Assembly (NCBI GenBank): GCA_963738665.1
Contig: CAVTXL010000002.1
Coordinates: 1,103,897 to 1,167,896, forward strand
DNA: 64,000 nt
Reading direction: 5' to 3'
From: JABDGM01 sp963738665
GTDB taxonomy: Bacteria > Planctomycetota > Planctomycetia > Pirellulales > Lacipirellulaceae
Shown here one piece after another: positions 1 to 9,491 of this stretch. The notes beneath the pieces are model-generated. The model was not told the origin of the DNA and did no database searches. It worked only from the letters and a program-made list of their open reading frames with translations. Position 1 is the stretch's first letter; every line of letters begins with the position of its first letter. A program made the translations under genes and the position numbers.

Positions 1-963
1 GCGAAGCTCGACTTCGAGTCGCCGAACAGAAACGACGTCCGCAGCGTCATCAAAAACGCGAGCCCGTCCAGATAGAACACGGGTCGCGCGGCCGGAAAAC
101 GCAATCGTCGGCCCCACGCCCGAAAAATCTGATTTGGCCACCAAATTGCCGTCGAAATCGGACGAGACGACGCCCTGGTTGATCGTGCCGACGATGTGCC
201 CGTTCAGGTCATAGTCGATTTTTGCATACCGCACGCCGCCCGCAACTTGGAAATCCCAATTGTGAAATTCACCGTCCTGCGTCGCTTCGAGATCGATCAC
301 GTTAAATCTTAAATCGCTGCCCAGGCTAAGCGCCAGGCTATCTGCCGGCGCGATACCGTCGAGATCGACGGCGTCTCCGACCGGCAGGTCCTCGATGTTA
401 AAGCTACCGGCCCCCGAATGGTCGTACCACCACCACCGCCCGCGGATGCCGAAGCCGGCCGCGCCTTTGTAGCCGGCCCAGACGCGGGGAGAGAACTCGA
501 AGTCAAAGTCCGGCTGGAAGTCAAACGAATCGATCGCGATGGGGGCCGCCGAGTCCAGGGTGATCGTGCTTGCCGGCAGCGATAACGCACCCGTGCGGGC
601 CTCCAGCACAGTCCCTTCAAAGCCCGCATAAAACCCGCCCCAACTATCGGGCAACGAGGGAAAGGAAATCGGCGGAGGCGCCGGGGCCGTGGCGTAGGGG
701 ACCGCCGTCGGCGGCGGCGCGGGCGTGGTCACGTATTGAGCCGGTTGCGCATAGGGATCGAACGGGGCCGCAGGCGGCAGCGCCGGCGGATAGATCGCTG
801 GCGGCGCGACGACGGTGCCCTGCGACGTGTAGGGCAGAGCAGAAGGCGGCGGCTGATAGCCGGGCGCAACCGGCGACGGAATTCGCACGTCCTGGGCCGG
901 CAAGCGCAGCGCCTGGCCGGCGACCAGCAGCAACCCCAACAGACAGAAAAGTTCACGGCGCAT
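1..963 (-). CDS. Outer-membrane beta-barrel-like protein, C-terminus cut by window edge
   Basis: The reading begins MRRELFCLLGLLLVAGQ, a signal peptide, followed by a Pro/Ala/Tyr-rich stretch (residues about 25-100) and then alternating aromatic/acidic strands (GGFYAGFEGTVLEARTG, RVWAGYKGAAGFGIRGRWWW) typical of outer-membrane pore proteins of the Legionella Lpg1974-like type that are common in planctomycetes. The gene runs off the left edge. An AAAA run at 96-99 shifts the frame: dropping one A gives RPVFYLDGLAFLMTLR and FLFGDSKSSF, which continues the barrel, whereas the uncorrected frame gives a basic nonsense stretch. It probably sits in the outer membrane. Assignment to the specific family is inference; that it is exported and barrel-like is well supported. 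Confidence 0.65.
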   Translation of the reverse strand, partial: MRRELFCLLGLLLVAGQALRLPAQDVRIPSPVAPGYQPPPSALPYTSQGTVVAPPAIYPPALPPAAPFDPYAQPAQYVTTPAPPPTAVPYATAPAPPPISFPSLPDSWGGFYAGFEGTVLEARTGALSLPASTITLDSAAPIAIDSFDFQPDFDFEFSPRVWAGYKGAAGFGIRGRWWWYDHSGAGSFNIEDLPVGDAVDLDGIAPADSLALSLGSDLRFNVIDLEATQDGEFHNWDFQVAGGVRYAKIDYDLNGHIVGTINQGVVSSDFDGNLVAKSDFSGVGPTIAFSGRATRVLSGRARVFDDAADVVSVRRLEVELR

Positions 964-1213
964 TTCGCGGCCCCAAGCGGTAGACGAGCCCCAGCGATCG
1001 CTTTGCGTCCGCTCTGCCCGTCATTGCGTCACTGCAACTCGCATCAAGCGATTCGCGCAGAGCATCCGCCGGGGCGAGTAAGTACCAATGGGCCGTGCTT
1101 GGGTCAACGGCAGTCAGAAGGCCCACCGCTAGCAAAGCAGGCACAACCGGACATCGCGACGACTCGCCGATAAGATGCAGACTATTCCCAGCGAAATTCC
1201 GCACTGGCCGACC

Positions 1214-1492
1214 TCAGGCCGCGCCACATCCCGCCGAGTCGCACCAAGCCTGTCCGTTCGCTGCCGCTGGCATCGGCCAGGGTGACTGTGAGTACTCGCC
1301 GCGCTTTCTCACGATGAATGGGAATCGCGTCCGTTCGACCGTTGGAGCTGCGAATCGCAAAGCCCGAAACCCATTTTCCACTGCGCGGCGAAATAGCGAC
1401 TCTCGTTCGCGAACGCGGTCCATCCGGTGCAAACATACGGCACACGCAACCGCCAACGCGAATACGGTAGCAGCCATAATGCTCGACAACAT
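1214..1492 (-). CDS. Uncertain small membrane-anchored ORF
   Basis: A 92-codon frame starts MLSSIMAATVFALAVACAV, a plausible N-terminal membrane helix, followed by a basic segment. Its C-terminal part (after about residue 65) looks less natural than the overlapping frame ending at 1182, which reads LTVTLADASGSERTGLVRL, so a one-base frameshift near 1310 would give a slightly longer protein of about 105 residues. No family is recognised. It fills the otherwise empty stretch between the outer-membrane gene and the palindromic repeat. It could equally be spurious. Confidence 0.25.
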   Translation of the reverse strand: MLSSIMAATVFALAVACAVCLHRMDRVRERESLFRRAVENGFRALRFAAPTVERTRFPFIVRKRGEYSQSPWPMPAAANGQAWCDSAGCGAA

Positions 1493-1560
1493 GGGTTCCC
1501 CTTTTCAAAATGGTCCTGGGGGCGGTTTTGCAGCCGCCTAGCGACACGGCTAATATACTT

Positions 1561-1656
1561 GAAGCAGTTTCAAAACCACCGGGGACTGGCTCAATTTCCG
1601 CAGTCCGCGGGGCAAATTGTGCCAGTCCCCTTCTGAAGTCGTTTTGAAACTGCTTC
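1561..1656. repeat. Nested palindromic repeat (REP/MITE-like) downstream of ispG
   Basis: Outer arms at 1561-1576 and 1641-1656 are a perfect 16-bp inverted repeat (GAAGCAGTTTCAAAAC). Inner arms at 1581-1597 and 1614-1630 pair over 17 bp with one mismatch and contain GGGGACTGGC. The two nested stems would fold into a long cruciform or hairpin. Its place just beyond the ispG stop suits a terminator role, but the size and nested design are more like a mobile palindromic element. Confidence 0.75.
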
Positions 1657-1681
1657 TAGTCGCGTTCCGCTCGAATATCAC

Positions 1682-2816
1682 TCATTGTGCGGAGATCAAC
1701 CGATCCACCTCCGCCTTCAGCCGCGGCAAAATCGCCTCATACGGAAACTGCCCCAAGCGTCTCGCCGCCGCGCTTGAGGTTCACGTAGTTCGGCCCGCAC
1801 CACAGGCCCAGGTCGGCGTCGTCCGTTTCGCCCGGGCCGTTCACGCGGCAGCCCATCACGGCGATCGTGATCTTGTGCTCGCGGGCGTACTCGGTCATCC
1901 GTTTGACGTCTTCGGCCAGCTCGACGAACGCCTGGTTCTCGACCCGCGAGCAGCTCGGGCAACTGATGATGTTCAGCGTCGACAGACCGTAATCGACGAC
2001 CGACCGCACGCGGCCGAGCGAGATGTCGGCCAGAATCTGCCGCCCGGCTGCAATCTCTTCTGGTTTGCGGTCGTTCGGCACGGTGAGTGAGACGCGAATC
2101 GTGTCGCCGATGCCGCGGCTGATGAGCTGCTCGAACGCGATCCGCGTCTTGATGATGCCGTCCGGCGGCAGACCGGCCTCCGTCACTCCCAAATGGAGCG
2201 GTACGTCCGGCCGGGCCTCGGCAAAGCGGCGATTGACCTCGATCACTTCCCGCGGGTCGGAGTCCTTCAAGGACACGCAGTAACGTGTGAACCCCAGCTC
2301 ATCGAGCAGCCGGCAATGCTCGAGTGCGCTGTCGAGCATCGGCGAGAGCTTGTCGCTCGCGTCGTATTTGGCCCGTTTGTCGGGGTCGACGCTGCCGCAG
2401 TTGACGCCGATCCGCATCGCGCAGTCGTTGTCGCGGGCGACGCCGACCAGGTACGCCACCTTTTCCTGCCAAGGCTTCGTCCGCTCGTGGTGATACAGAT
2501 GGCCCGGGTTGTAGCGGAGCTTGTCGACATGCGGGGCGATCCGCTCGGCCAGGCGGTAGTTTTCCTGCAGGTCGACGACCAGGTTGGCCTTTGTCTGCCG
2601 CCGAATCTCGGCCACCGCTTCGGCCTCGGCCGGGTTATCAACGGCAATCCGCACGACGTCGGCCCCGGCCGCGGAGAGTGCATTCACCTGGGCCACCGTT
2701 GCGTCAATGTCGCGCGTCGGCGTGGCCGTCATGCTCTGCACGGCGATCGGCTGGCCGGCGCCGATCGTGACGGTGCCGATGCGAACAGAGCGGGTTGGAT
2801 TGCGATCGATCTTCAT
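1682..2816 (-). CDS. ispG: 4-hydroxy-3-methylbut-2-enyl diphosphate synthase (IspG/GcpE), one-base frameshift near 3' end
   Basis: IspG is the penultimate enzyme of the MEP isoprenoid pathway. It converts ME-cPP to HMBPP in the cytosol using a [4Fe-4S] cluster. The N-terminal TIM barrel shows VQSMTATPTRD, VDLQENYRLAERI and RIGVNCGSVD; the C-terminal iron-sulfur domain shows the cluster cysteines in SCPSCSR and GCRVNGPGE. As sequenced the frame stops after GAVSV, but a CCCC run at 1751-1754 carries one base too many. Removing it restores the C-terminus QFPYEAILPRLKAEVDRL and a stop at 1682, giving about 377 residues, normal for the short bacterial form. The gene stands alone; the YggS-family gene lies upstream on the same strand. 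Confidence 0.95.
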
Positions 2817-2846
2817 TTCAAGTCCGGACCAAGATGATCCGGCTAG

Positions 2847-3570
2847 TTATTCCCAAAGTAATGACCCAATCCGCACGATCGTCGCCCCTTCGCGAATCGC
2901 GACTTCAAAATCGCCGCTCATCCCCATCGAGAGTTCATTAAATCGGATACCGTTCGGCGTGCGTGCATTTTAATTTGTCTCTCAGCTCCCGCAGCGTCGC
3001 GAAGTTGCGCCCGCGCCCTCCTCGCCTCCTTCCAGCGCCGCCATCGTCATAAGTCCGCAGACGGCAGCGTCCCCATATTGTGGCGCCTTCGCCAGCAGCG
3101 GTTCTACTTCCTCCGGCGCCAGCCCATGCTTCGCCGCCTCGCCCGACGTGTTCACCTCTAATAATACCTTCACGGGCGGCCTCCGGTTTGCCTCTTCGCT
3201 TCCAACTTGAGTCGCCTTGGCCTCCTCGTCAATCGCCGCCAACAACCGCTCGCTATCCACACTGTGAATCATGCTCACCAGTGGCAGCGTCCGCCGCACC
3301 TTGTTCCGCTGCAAATGCCCGACGAGATGCCACTGAACGGGCATCCCCGTCGGCCTGATCACCTCACTGACCAGGTCCACCTTCTGCCACAATTCCTGGG
3401 GGCGACTCTCCCCCAATTCAAAACAACCCGCCTCGACCAGTTCCGCCGCCTCGCGGCCCCACGTACTTCGTTACGCCCACCAGCATGACCTCCTCCGCCC
3501 GCCGCCCAGCCGCCTCAGCGGCCCGAGCGATCCGCTCGCGAACGTGGCGAAGATTGTCGGCTATGGACAT
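2847..3570 (-). CDS. YggS/PLPBP-family pyridoxal-phosphate homeostasis protein, three frameshifts
   Basis: This is a PLP-binding, alanine-racemase-fold protein of the YggS/PROSC family that buffers pyridoxal phosphate; it has no known catalytic activity. The start chosen is MSIADNLRHVRERI. Family signatures in order are VMLVGVTKYV (with the PLP lysine), then EAAELVEAGCFELGESRPQE in the shifted frame, WHLVGHLQRNKVRR, IHSVDSERL, KVLLEVNTSGEAAKHG, CGLMTMA and finally LSMGMSGDFEVAIREGAT and VRIGSLLW before the stop at 2847. The reading changes frame near 3457, 3010 and 2945, and in each case the next frame continues the family sequence. About 240 residues, the usual length. Three independent indels in one small gene point to base-calling error. 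Confidence 0.85.
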
Positions 3571-3763
3571 CGGATAAGATGGGAAATGAAGAATGACAAA
3601 TTTCAAAGTAAGTCAAACGAGTGGTGGATGACTTGTGGCCGATAGCATTCAAAAACCACAGCCGTTCCCACGGCTGGGTGACGGCTTGTATCAATCACAC
3701 TCGCATGGGCGACTACGAACTGCCGCCTTATTTGAACACATTCGTCATTCGTCTATCGCCATT

Positions 3764-5547
3764 TTAGCATGCTTCGATCTCGATCCACTCGTCCGACTTG
3801 CCCATTGCGTGGATGCGGCAGGCGTAGAATTCGCCGGCGATGTTTTGGCCTAAGAGCGTGCGGTTGCCGGCCGGTGCGAGCGAGCGATAGAACAGCCACT
3901 GGGCAGTGCTGCATTGGCGCGAAAGCCGACCGCCACGTCGCGGGCGACCGCCTCAAGCGCCTCCCCAACGGTGAGTTGCCGCCAGGTGCGGTCCTTCTTG
4001 GCCCGCCGCGAATCAAGATCAATCAGTAGTGGGCAATACATTGCGCGGCCGTTTGCCTGTTGTGACAATCCAAGCGCTTCGTCGACCGGTTCGAGCCGAC
4101 CCCCGCGAGGATCGCTCCGCCATTCGGACAGAGCTAGCGGCAGCATAGCCGCCCGTAACTTGCCACTCGCCAGCACACCATCGCGAGTTTCTTCTTCCGG
4201 CTGCCAGGTCATCCCCGGCCCGATCGGCAATCGGGTGGAATGCGTCAGTTCGTGCGGCGTTCCGTCGGCCGAAATGACAACGTCGGCCAGGTACAGCACG
4301 CGGTCGGTCCGCGACAAAAGCACCTGCCGCTCCAGCCGCAGGCCATGCGACAATTCCGTGCACAGCTCCAAATAGTCGCACTTGTCGTCGGTCTGCCAGC
4401 AGGCCTGCTCCCATTCGCCGCGGAAGCGGACCGGCTCGCCGTCGCACGTCGTTTGGCTACTCCACAGCCCGGCCAACAGCCGCTTTCGGCCGACCGCCAA
4501 TTCGATCCGCATCGGCTCATCGGCGTAGTTGAGTGCCAGCCGCACCGCCGAGCGCTTCCAGTCGGTGGCGAGCACCGCGACGCCGGCCCACTCCGATTCG
4601 AGCGACACGTCCGGCAGGTCGCGCTTGTGAATGCGCAGTTGTTTCGGCAGCACGCCTTTCGGCAACAGGGCATCTGCCGCCGCGCAGTCGGCCCTGTCGC
4701 CGACCAGTTGCAACGCCATGCGATACAAACCGGCTGGCCAAGCGGCCTTCGATTTCGACGGCGCCTGCTTCGCCGGCTCGCCCAACATGAATTGCCCGTC
4801 CAGCCCCGTCAGCCGAACGGCGTGCCGCACCAGCCACTGGTATTGAACCTCGGCTTCGCGCGACCAACAGCCGCGCTTGAGGCGCTCGCCCATCCAGCGG
4901 CACCGCGTCCACGACGCCCACAGCGGGCCTAGCACCGGTAGCAGTCGGCCGTGCAGCATGCCCTGGCCGTCGGTCCACTCGACGAGCGCTTCGCTCAGCG
5001 CCGCGCGAGCTGCGCTGCGCAAGCAGTGGATTGACTCCAATTCCGGAAACAAGTAACTCAGCGCCAGCGGCAGCTCGCCGGCGAGCAATTGCTGGCGGAG
5101 CAGCTCGCGCGGATTGCCGTCGCGGTCGACTGACATCAGGGCGGCATCGCCGGCCAGCGACCGCAGCCGCTCGGTCAGGTCCCACCATAGATCTGGCGTC
5201 GCCGACGCGGCGGCCGCGGGCAGGGCGTAGGCCGCGGCGAGCGCGAACCACGCTGGGGCTTCGTCGGGCTGGCCGACATTCGATAGCAACTCATAGATCG
5301 CCGGCAGCGTGAAATCCGAAGCGGCAAAGTCTTCGTCCACCACCCACCACAGCGGCGGACGCTTGCCCGCAAGAAACGGCGGTTTCACCGGCCGCTTGCG
5401 GCGTGCCAGGTGTTTCTGCCAGCCTGTCCAATGGGTGCGCGCGTCGCCGCCGCATGCGTCCACGAGTCGCCGCGGCGCAGAGCGGTGCCACAGCGGTCGA
5501 CTATTCGTGTCCGCTTGGATATCGGTCGGATGGGTAACGATGGCCAT
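3764..5547 (-). CDS. Large conserved hypothetical protein
   Basis: The protein has about 593 residues once a frameshift near 3905 is corrected: the raw frame ends in SHRPATARS, while the alternative frame reads QWLFYRSLAPAGNRTLLGQN and FYACRIHAMGKSDEWIEIEA to a stop at 3764. There is no signal peptide or membrane span. The first half is helical and Trp/Leu-rich (LWWVVDEDFAASDFTLPAIY); the second half is strand-rich and resembles a beta-sandwich (VRFRGEWEQACW, VLLSRTDRVLYLADVVI). No catalytic motif was recognised. It is divergent from the YdjY lipoprotein gene. It is probably planctomycete-restricted, but I cannot assign a function. Confidence 0.75.
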
Positions 5548-5803
5548 TTCGGATTGACTTCAGTTACCGTAACGAAAATGCTTGATTGGCGGCCTGCAGC
5601 GGTTGATGCAGATTCGCTCGGGCTGGCGCTCGTCGCCAGCGACGACCGATCTATGCCCATGCGCAAAAGCACCGATTGGACGGCCGCGCCGCGAGCCGGT
5701 ATCTTACGGAGTGGAGCGACACGCGTCGAGGGGCTCGCCGAAGGTAGTCGTTGCAGAACGCGGTCGCAAGCAGGGCGACACGCTGTGTCAAAGGAGTCGT
5801 ACC

Positions 5804-6811
5804 GTGTCTATTTTCGATGTTCGGCCAGCTACTGCCGCCGTCGTCTTAACAATTCTGTTGTTCGTTTCGTCCTGCACTCGCTCAGAAAACAAACCAGACA
5901 AAGCTGCGACTTCCCAAGCGGGCGCGTTGGCGAGCAAGACGTCTGCCGGTTCCGATTCCCAGCTAGTAGAGCACTCAAAGCTGATAGCGACGGCAACCGA
6001 CGATGAGGTGGCCTCGAAACCTTCGGCCGCCACCGTCGCTGCTCCAACCAACATAGCGACTTCGCAAGAACCGACTCGCGAAACGGAAGACGTGGCGATC
6101 GAGCAGCCCCGCCCCAAGCCTCGACCCAAGCTGCCGCCGCCCGAGGGAGCCCAGCGGCTCTCGCCCGCCTTCGACGTCTGGATCGATCCCAAACAGGGCG
6201 TCGTCATCATTGATGGCGAAATCTCGCTTCGCGAAGGCATGCTCGAAATGTTCGCCTGTACCCGCGGAACCAAAGAGCATGAGTCCGTCGTCTCGGCGAA
6301 CACACAGGCGTATCTCGTCCACGCCGGGCTGCTGGGCCTCGGCGCCGAGCCGGGCCACCCGGTCGTGTTTCAACCTGATTTTCAGCCGCCGTCTGGCCCC
6401 GAAATTGAAATCACTGTCCACTGGCGCGACGAAAATGGCAAAGAGCAGTCGGCCCGCGCACAAGACATGATCGAAGACACCCGCACCAGAAAGGCAATGA
6501 CATACCCCTTCGTCTTCGCCGGCAGCCTGTTTTACAAAGACCCCGAAACGGGCAAGCAGTTCTACATGGCAGAGAGCGGCGACTTCATCTGCGTTTCGAA
6601 TTTCTCGACGGCCATGCTCGATATCCCGGTGAAAAGCTCGCAGCAGAATGATTCACTCGAATTCGTGGCCTTCACCGAACACATTCCGCCCCTAGGCACG
6701 CCCGTGCAGATGATTCTCAAGCCGAAGCTGAAGCCCGACGAAAAGAGCGCCAAAGAAGATGGAGCGAAAGCAGAGGAAGCAAAAGCGGAAAAGAAGTCGG
6801 CGAAAGACTGA
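5804..6811 (+). CDS. YdjY-domain lipoprotein
   Basis: The start chosen is GTG at 5804, preceded at 8 nt by AAGGAG (5791-5796). The open frame extends upstream to 5582, but that part is not protein-like. The N-terminus has a lipoprotein signal peptide ending in LFVSSC, so the mature protein begins at the lipidated cysteine and is membrane anchored. A low-complexity Ala/Ser/Thr linker and a Pro/Arg/Lys stretch (RPKPRPKLPPP) lead to the conserved domain: FDVWIDPKQGVVIIDGEI, LEMFACTRGTKEHESVV, QAYLVHAGLLGLGAEPG, typical of YdjY-like domains. The C-terminus is a Lys/Glu/Ala tail. YdjY domains are of unknown biochemical role. The gene is not in an evident operon. Confidence 0.8.
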   Translation: MSIFDVRPATAAVVLTILLFVSSCTRSENKPDKAATSQAGALASKTSAGSDSQLVEHSKLIATATDDEVASKPSAATVAAPTNIATSQEPTRETEDVAIEQPRPKPRPKLPPPEGAQRLSPAFDVWIDPKQGVVIIDGEISLREGMLEMFACTRGTKEHESVVSANTQAYLVHAGLLGLGAEPGHPVVFQPDFQPPSGPEIEITVHWRDENGKEQSARAQDMIEDTRTRKAMTYPFVFAGSLFYKDPETGKQFYMAESGDFICVSNFSTAMLDIPVKSSQQNDSLEFVAFTEHIPPLGTPVQMILKPKLKPDEKSAKEDGAKAEEAKAEKKSAKD

Positions 6812-6979
6812 AATCGCGGGCCCACATCACGTTTTCTCGTTACGACGCAGAAGGTGGGGAACGAGACGTTGGGAACGCTATTCTTGGCTAATACAGATGG
6901 TAGGACGACCGACTTCTGATTGATGGAGATCAGCGATGATTAGTGTTCTCACCCTCTTCATTCTTTCCCAGCGCCGAAC

Positions 6980-8259
6980 TCACTCCGTCTTCACATTATA
7001 GCAATAAAGCAAATCCTGATCGCGCAAATAGAGTTTGCCGCCGGAGACGACCGGATGGGTCCAAATCCGGCCGTTCTGTTTGCGAATCTTGGTTTGCGGG
7101 CTCAGCTCAAACCGGCTGATTTCCTTCCAGCCCTCCCGCGACGGCTCGACCAGGGCCACGTCGGCGTCGGCTTCGCCGTCGCTCTCGCTCAGGCAGTACA
7201 ACCGGCCGTCGGCAAATGTGATCGCCCCTTTGCCGAAAGTCGAATCCCGTTCCCGCCACATCCGTTTGCCGGTGCTCGCGTCCATGCAGATCCAGCCGAC
7301 GTCGTCGCAATGACCGTAGAGGTAGTCGCCCACCTTAATCACGCCGCCATGATGGTTCTTGAGCACTTGGTTCTCGAAGACCTTGGTGGCCGTATTGTCC
7401 GCACCGATCTCAACCAGCATGCACTGGGCGCTATAACCCGACGTGGCAAACACGTGATTGTCCCAGGCGATTGGCGTGGGAATGCAGGCCACGTCGCCGT
7501 TGAAATCGACCTGCCACAGCACCTTGCCGCTCTCCACGTCCAGGCCCACCAGCCGCGTCGTGAGCAATTGCACGTACTGCGGCTGGCCGTGAAACTCGTG
7601 GCGAATGACCGAAGCGTAATGGGCGACGTCGTCGAGTTCTTTCGTTTGCCACAGCAATTCGCCCGTGTTCTTGTCCAGCGCCGCAATCGAGCCCTGCTTG
7701 CCGCCGGGCGTACAAACCACGCGGTCTCCGTCCATCAGCACTGATTCGGCGTAGCCCCATTTCGGCACGGTGCCCCCCAGATCCTGCATCGATTTCTTCC
7801 ACACGATGTGCCCGTCGCTCGCCCCCGCGCAAACCAACGCGCCGGCGCCGCTCAAGGCATAGACGTTGCCGCCGGACACCGTCGGCGTCCCCGCGAGCCG
7901 TCGCTCCAGTCGTTTTTCAGAGTTTCCCCCAGTGCGGCGTGCCAGATTTCCGTCCCCTGGTTCGCGTCGAGGCAGAGCAAATAATCCACCCCGTTGCGCC
8001 CCCCCAAAACATAAAGCCGCCCATCGACAATCGCCGGCCCGCCAAAGCCGACGCCGCAGTCCGTGTTCATCCACAAGCGCCGCGGTCCGCCGGCTGGCCA
8101 CGATTTGAGGAGCCCCGTTTCACTCGATTTGTTATCGCGATTTGGCCCCTGCCACTGCGGCCAATTCTCCGCGTTGGCGCAAAGGGACGCGGACTCCGCC
8201 AATAGGAAACCGAGCGCAATTGCAATTCCGACGAAGTCATGAACGGAGTATCTGGTCAT
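6980..8259 (-). CDS. Secreted PQQ-like beta-propeller protein, one frameshift
   Basis: The start MTRYSVHDFVGIAIALGF gives a signal peptide and then the planctomycete hallmark WPQWQGPNRDNKSSETGLL. Blades follow: GFGGPAIVDGRLYVLGG, LDANQGTEIWHA, GTPTVSGGNVYALSGAGALV, ALDKNTGELLWQTKEL, GLDVESGKVLWQVDF, MDASTGKRMWRER and WTHPVVSGGKLYLRDQDLLY, each with the A-x-D-x-x-T/S-G-x-x-x-W tryptophan-docking repeat of PQQ/BamB-type propellers. The frame shifts near 7895, between NDWSDGSRG and AGTPTVSGG. About 426 residues. Such proteins are periplasmic; in planctomycetes they commonly lack a known enzymatic activity. It is divergent from the universal stress gene, and the shared 170-bp gap should hold both promoters. 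Confidence 0.85.
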
Positions 8260-8427
8260 CACAAAACTCAAGCGAGAAAGGGTCAACGGCCCGCAGGCCA
8301 AGCACAGCAAGTCAGCGGCGACCGCTGAAAGTATGTAAGTATAGGCCGCCGAATGAAGAAATGCATTCTATTAGCCGTGTTGGCTCTCGCCTAGTCACTG
8401 TCGGCGCCGCCCGCTACACTTGCCAGA

Positions 8428-9393
8428 ATGAAAGTACTTGTCGGCGTTGATGGCTCGTCAAACTCGCTCGCTGCGGTGGAATTTGTCGGCCGTGCGCTTT
8501 CCTCCGAGCGCGATGAGATCGTCCTCTTCTACGCCGCGCCCGAGATCTCGTTCGGCGGCGAAGAGCATCTCGACCCGGCCGTCCAGGAGAGGGCCCGCAG
8601 CGCCCTCAGCCGGGCCGTGTTCGATGAAGCGCTCGCCCGCCTCGATCCAGCCTGGCAAAAGCAAGCGGAAGCCGTTGAAGTTGCCGGCTCCCCAAGCTCC
8701 GCGATCTTGGCCGCCGCCGACGAGCGCCAGGTCGATCTTGTCGCCGTCGGCTTTCGCGGCACCAGCTTGCTCGAACGCTTCATGCTCGGCAGCGTCAGCC
8801 GGGCCGTCGTCGAATCGGCCCACGTGCCGGTGCTGGTCGTCAAGAGCGAGCCGGTCGACGACGGCGGTCACGTGGAAAGACCCGCCGAGCAAACCCTCGA
8901 AAAGCCGGCCGGCACGGGCGACCAGCTACTCCGCCTGCTCGTGGCCTATGACGGTCCTGTGATCGGCGAGCGCATCGCCGCGCTCTTGAACCGCGTCGAG
9001 TGGCCCTCATTCACTGAGGGCGGTGTGATGACGGTCGTGCAGCCCATGTTTCTCACCCAGTTGCCCGATTGGCTCCGCCACCAGCAAAAGCGCGACCCCG
9101 ACGTCGCCGCCATGGCCCAGGCTTGGCAACTCGAGCACGAGCAAAACGTGGCCGCGGCGCGGGTTGAACTCGTGGCCTTTCAAGCCAAGTTGCCCGCCGC
9201 GTTTCGCAAGCTGCCGCCGCTGGTCGTCGAGGGCCGGCCCGCCGATCAACTGCTGGCCACGCTCAATCAAAAGCAGCACGACCTGGTCGTCGTCGGCAGC
9301 CGCGGCCGCGGCAATGTCGCTCGCTTGCTGCTTGGCAGCACGTCAGCCGAAGTGCTGACGCGGTCGCCCTGCTCGGTGCTGATCGTGCGGTGA
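8428..9393 (+). CDS. Tandem UspA-domain universal stress protein
   Basis: Two UspA alpha/beta domains lie in one 321-residue chain. Domain 1 (residues 1-150) opens MKVLVGVDGSSNSLAAVEF and ends with the nucleotide-binding loop GFRGTSLLERFMLGSVS. Domain 2 (about 170-321) opens RLLVAYDG and ends GSRGRGNVARLLLGSTS followed by CSVLIVR. Both domains keep the G-x2-G-x9-G-S/T ATP-binding pattern, so ATP binding is expected. The role is cytosolic stress adaptation; the partner is unknown. It is not in an operon. A second, single-domain UspA gene lies at 56 kb next to mntH. Confidence 0.92.
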   Translation: MKVLVGVDGSSNSLAAVEFVGRALSSERDEIVLFYAAPEISFGGEEHLDPAVQERARSALSRAVFDEALARLDPAWQKQAEAVEVAGSPSSAILAAADERQVDLVAVGFRGTSLLERFMLGSVSRAVVESAHVPVLVVKSEPVDDGGHVERPAEQTLEKPAGTGDQLLRLLVAYDGPVIGERIAALLNRVEWPSFTEGGVMTVVQPMFLTQLPDWLRHQQKRDPDVAAMAQAWQLEHEQNVAAARVELVAFQAKLPAAFRKLPPLVVEGRPADQLLATLNQKQHDLVVVGSRGRGNVARLLLGSTSAEVLTRSPCSVLIVR

Positions 9394-9491
9394 GAGCTAA
9401 CCATTCAGCAGGCTAAAGAGAATTCACTCTAGTGAGGCGGCCGAGCAAGCGCGCCGACGTAATATCTCGCCCCTCGCCCGTCAATCCTTCT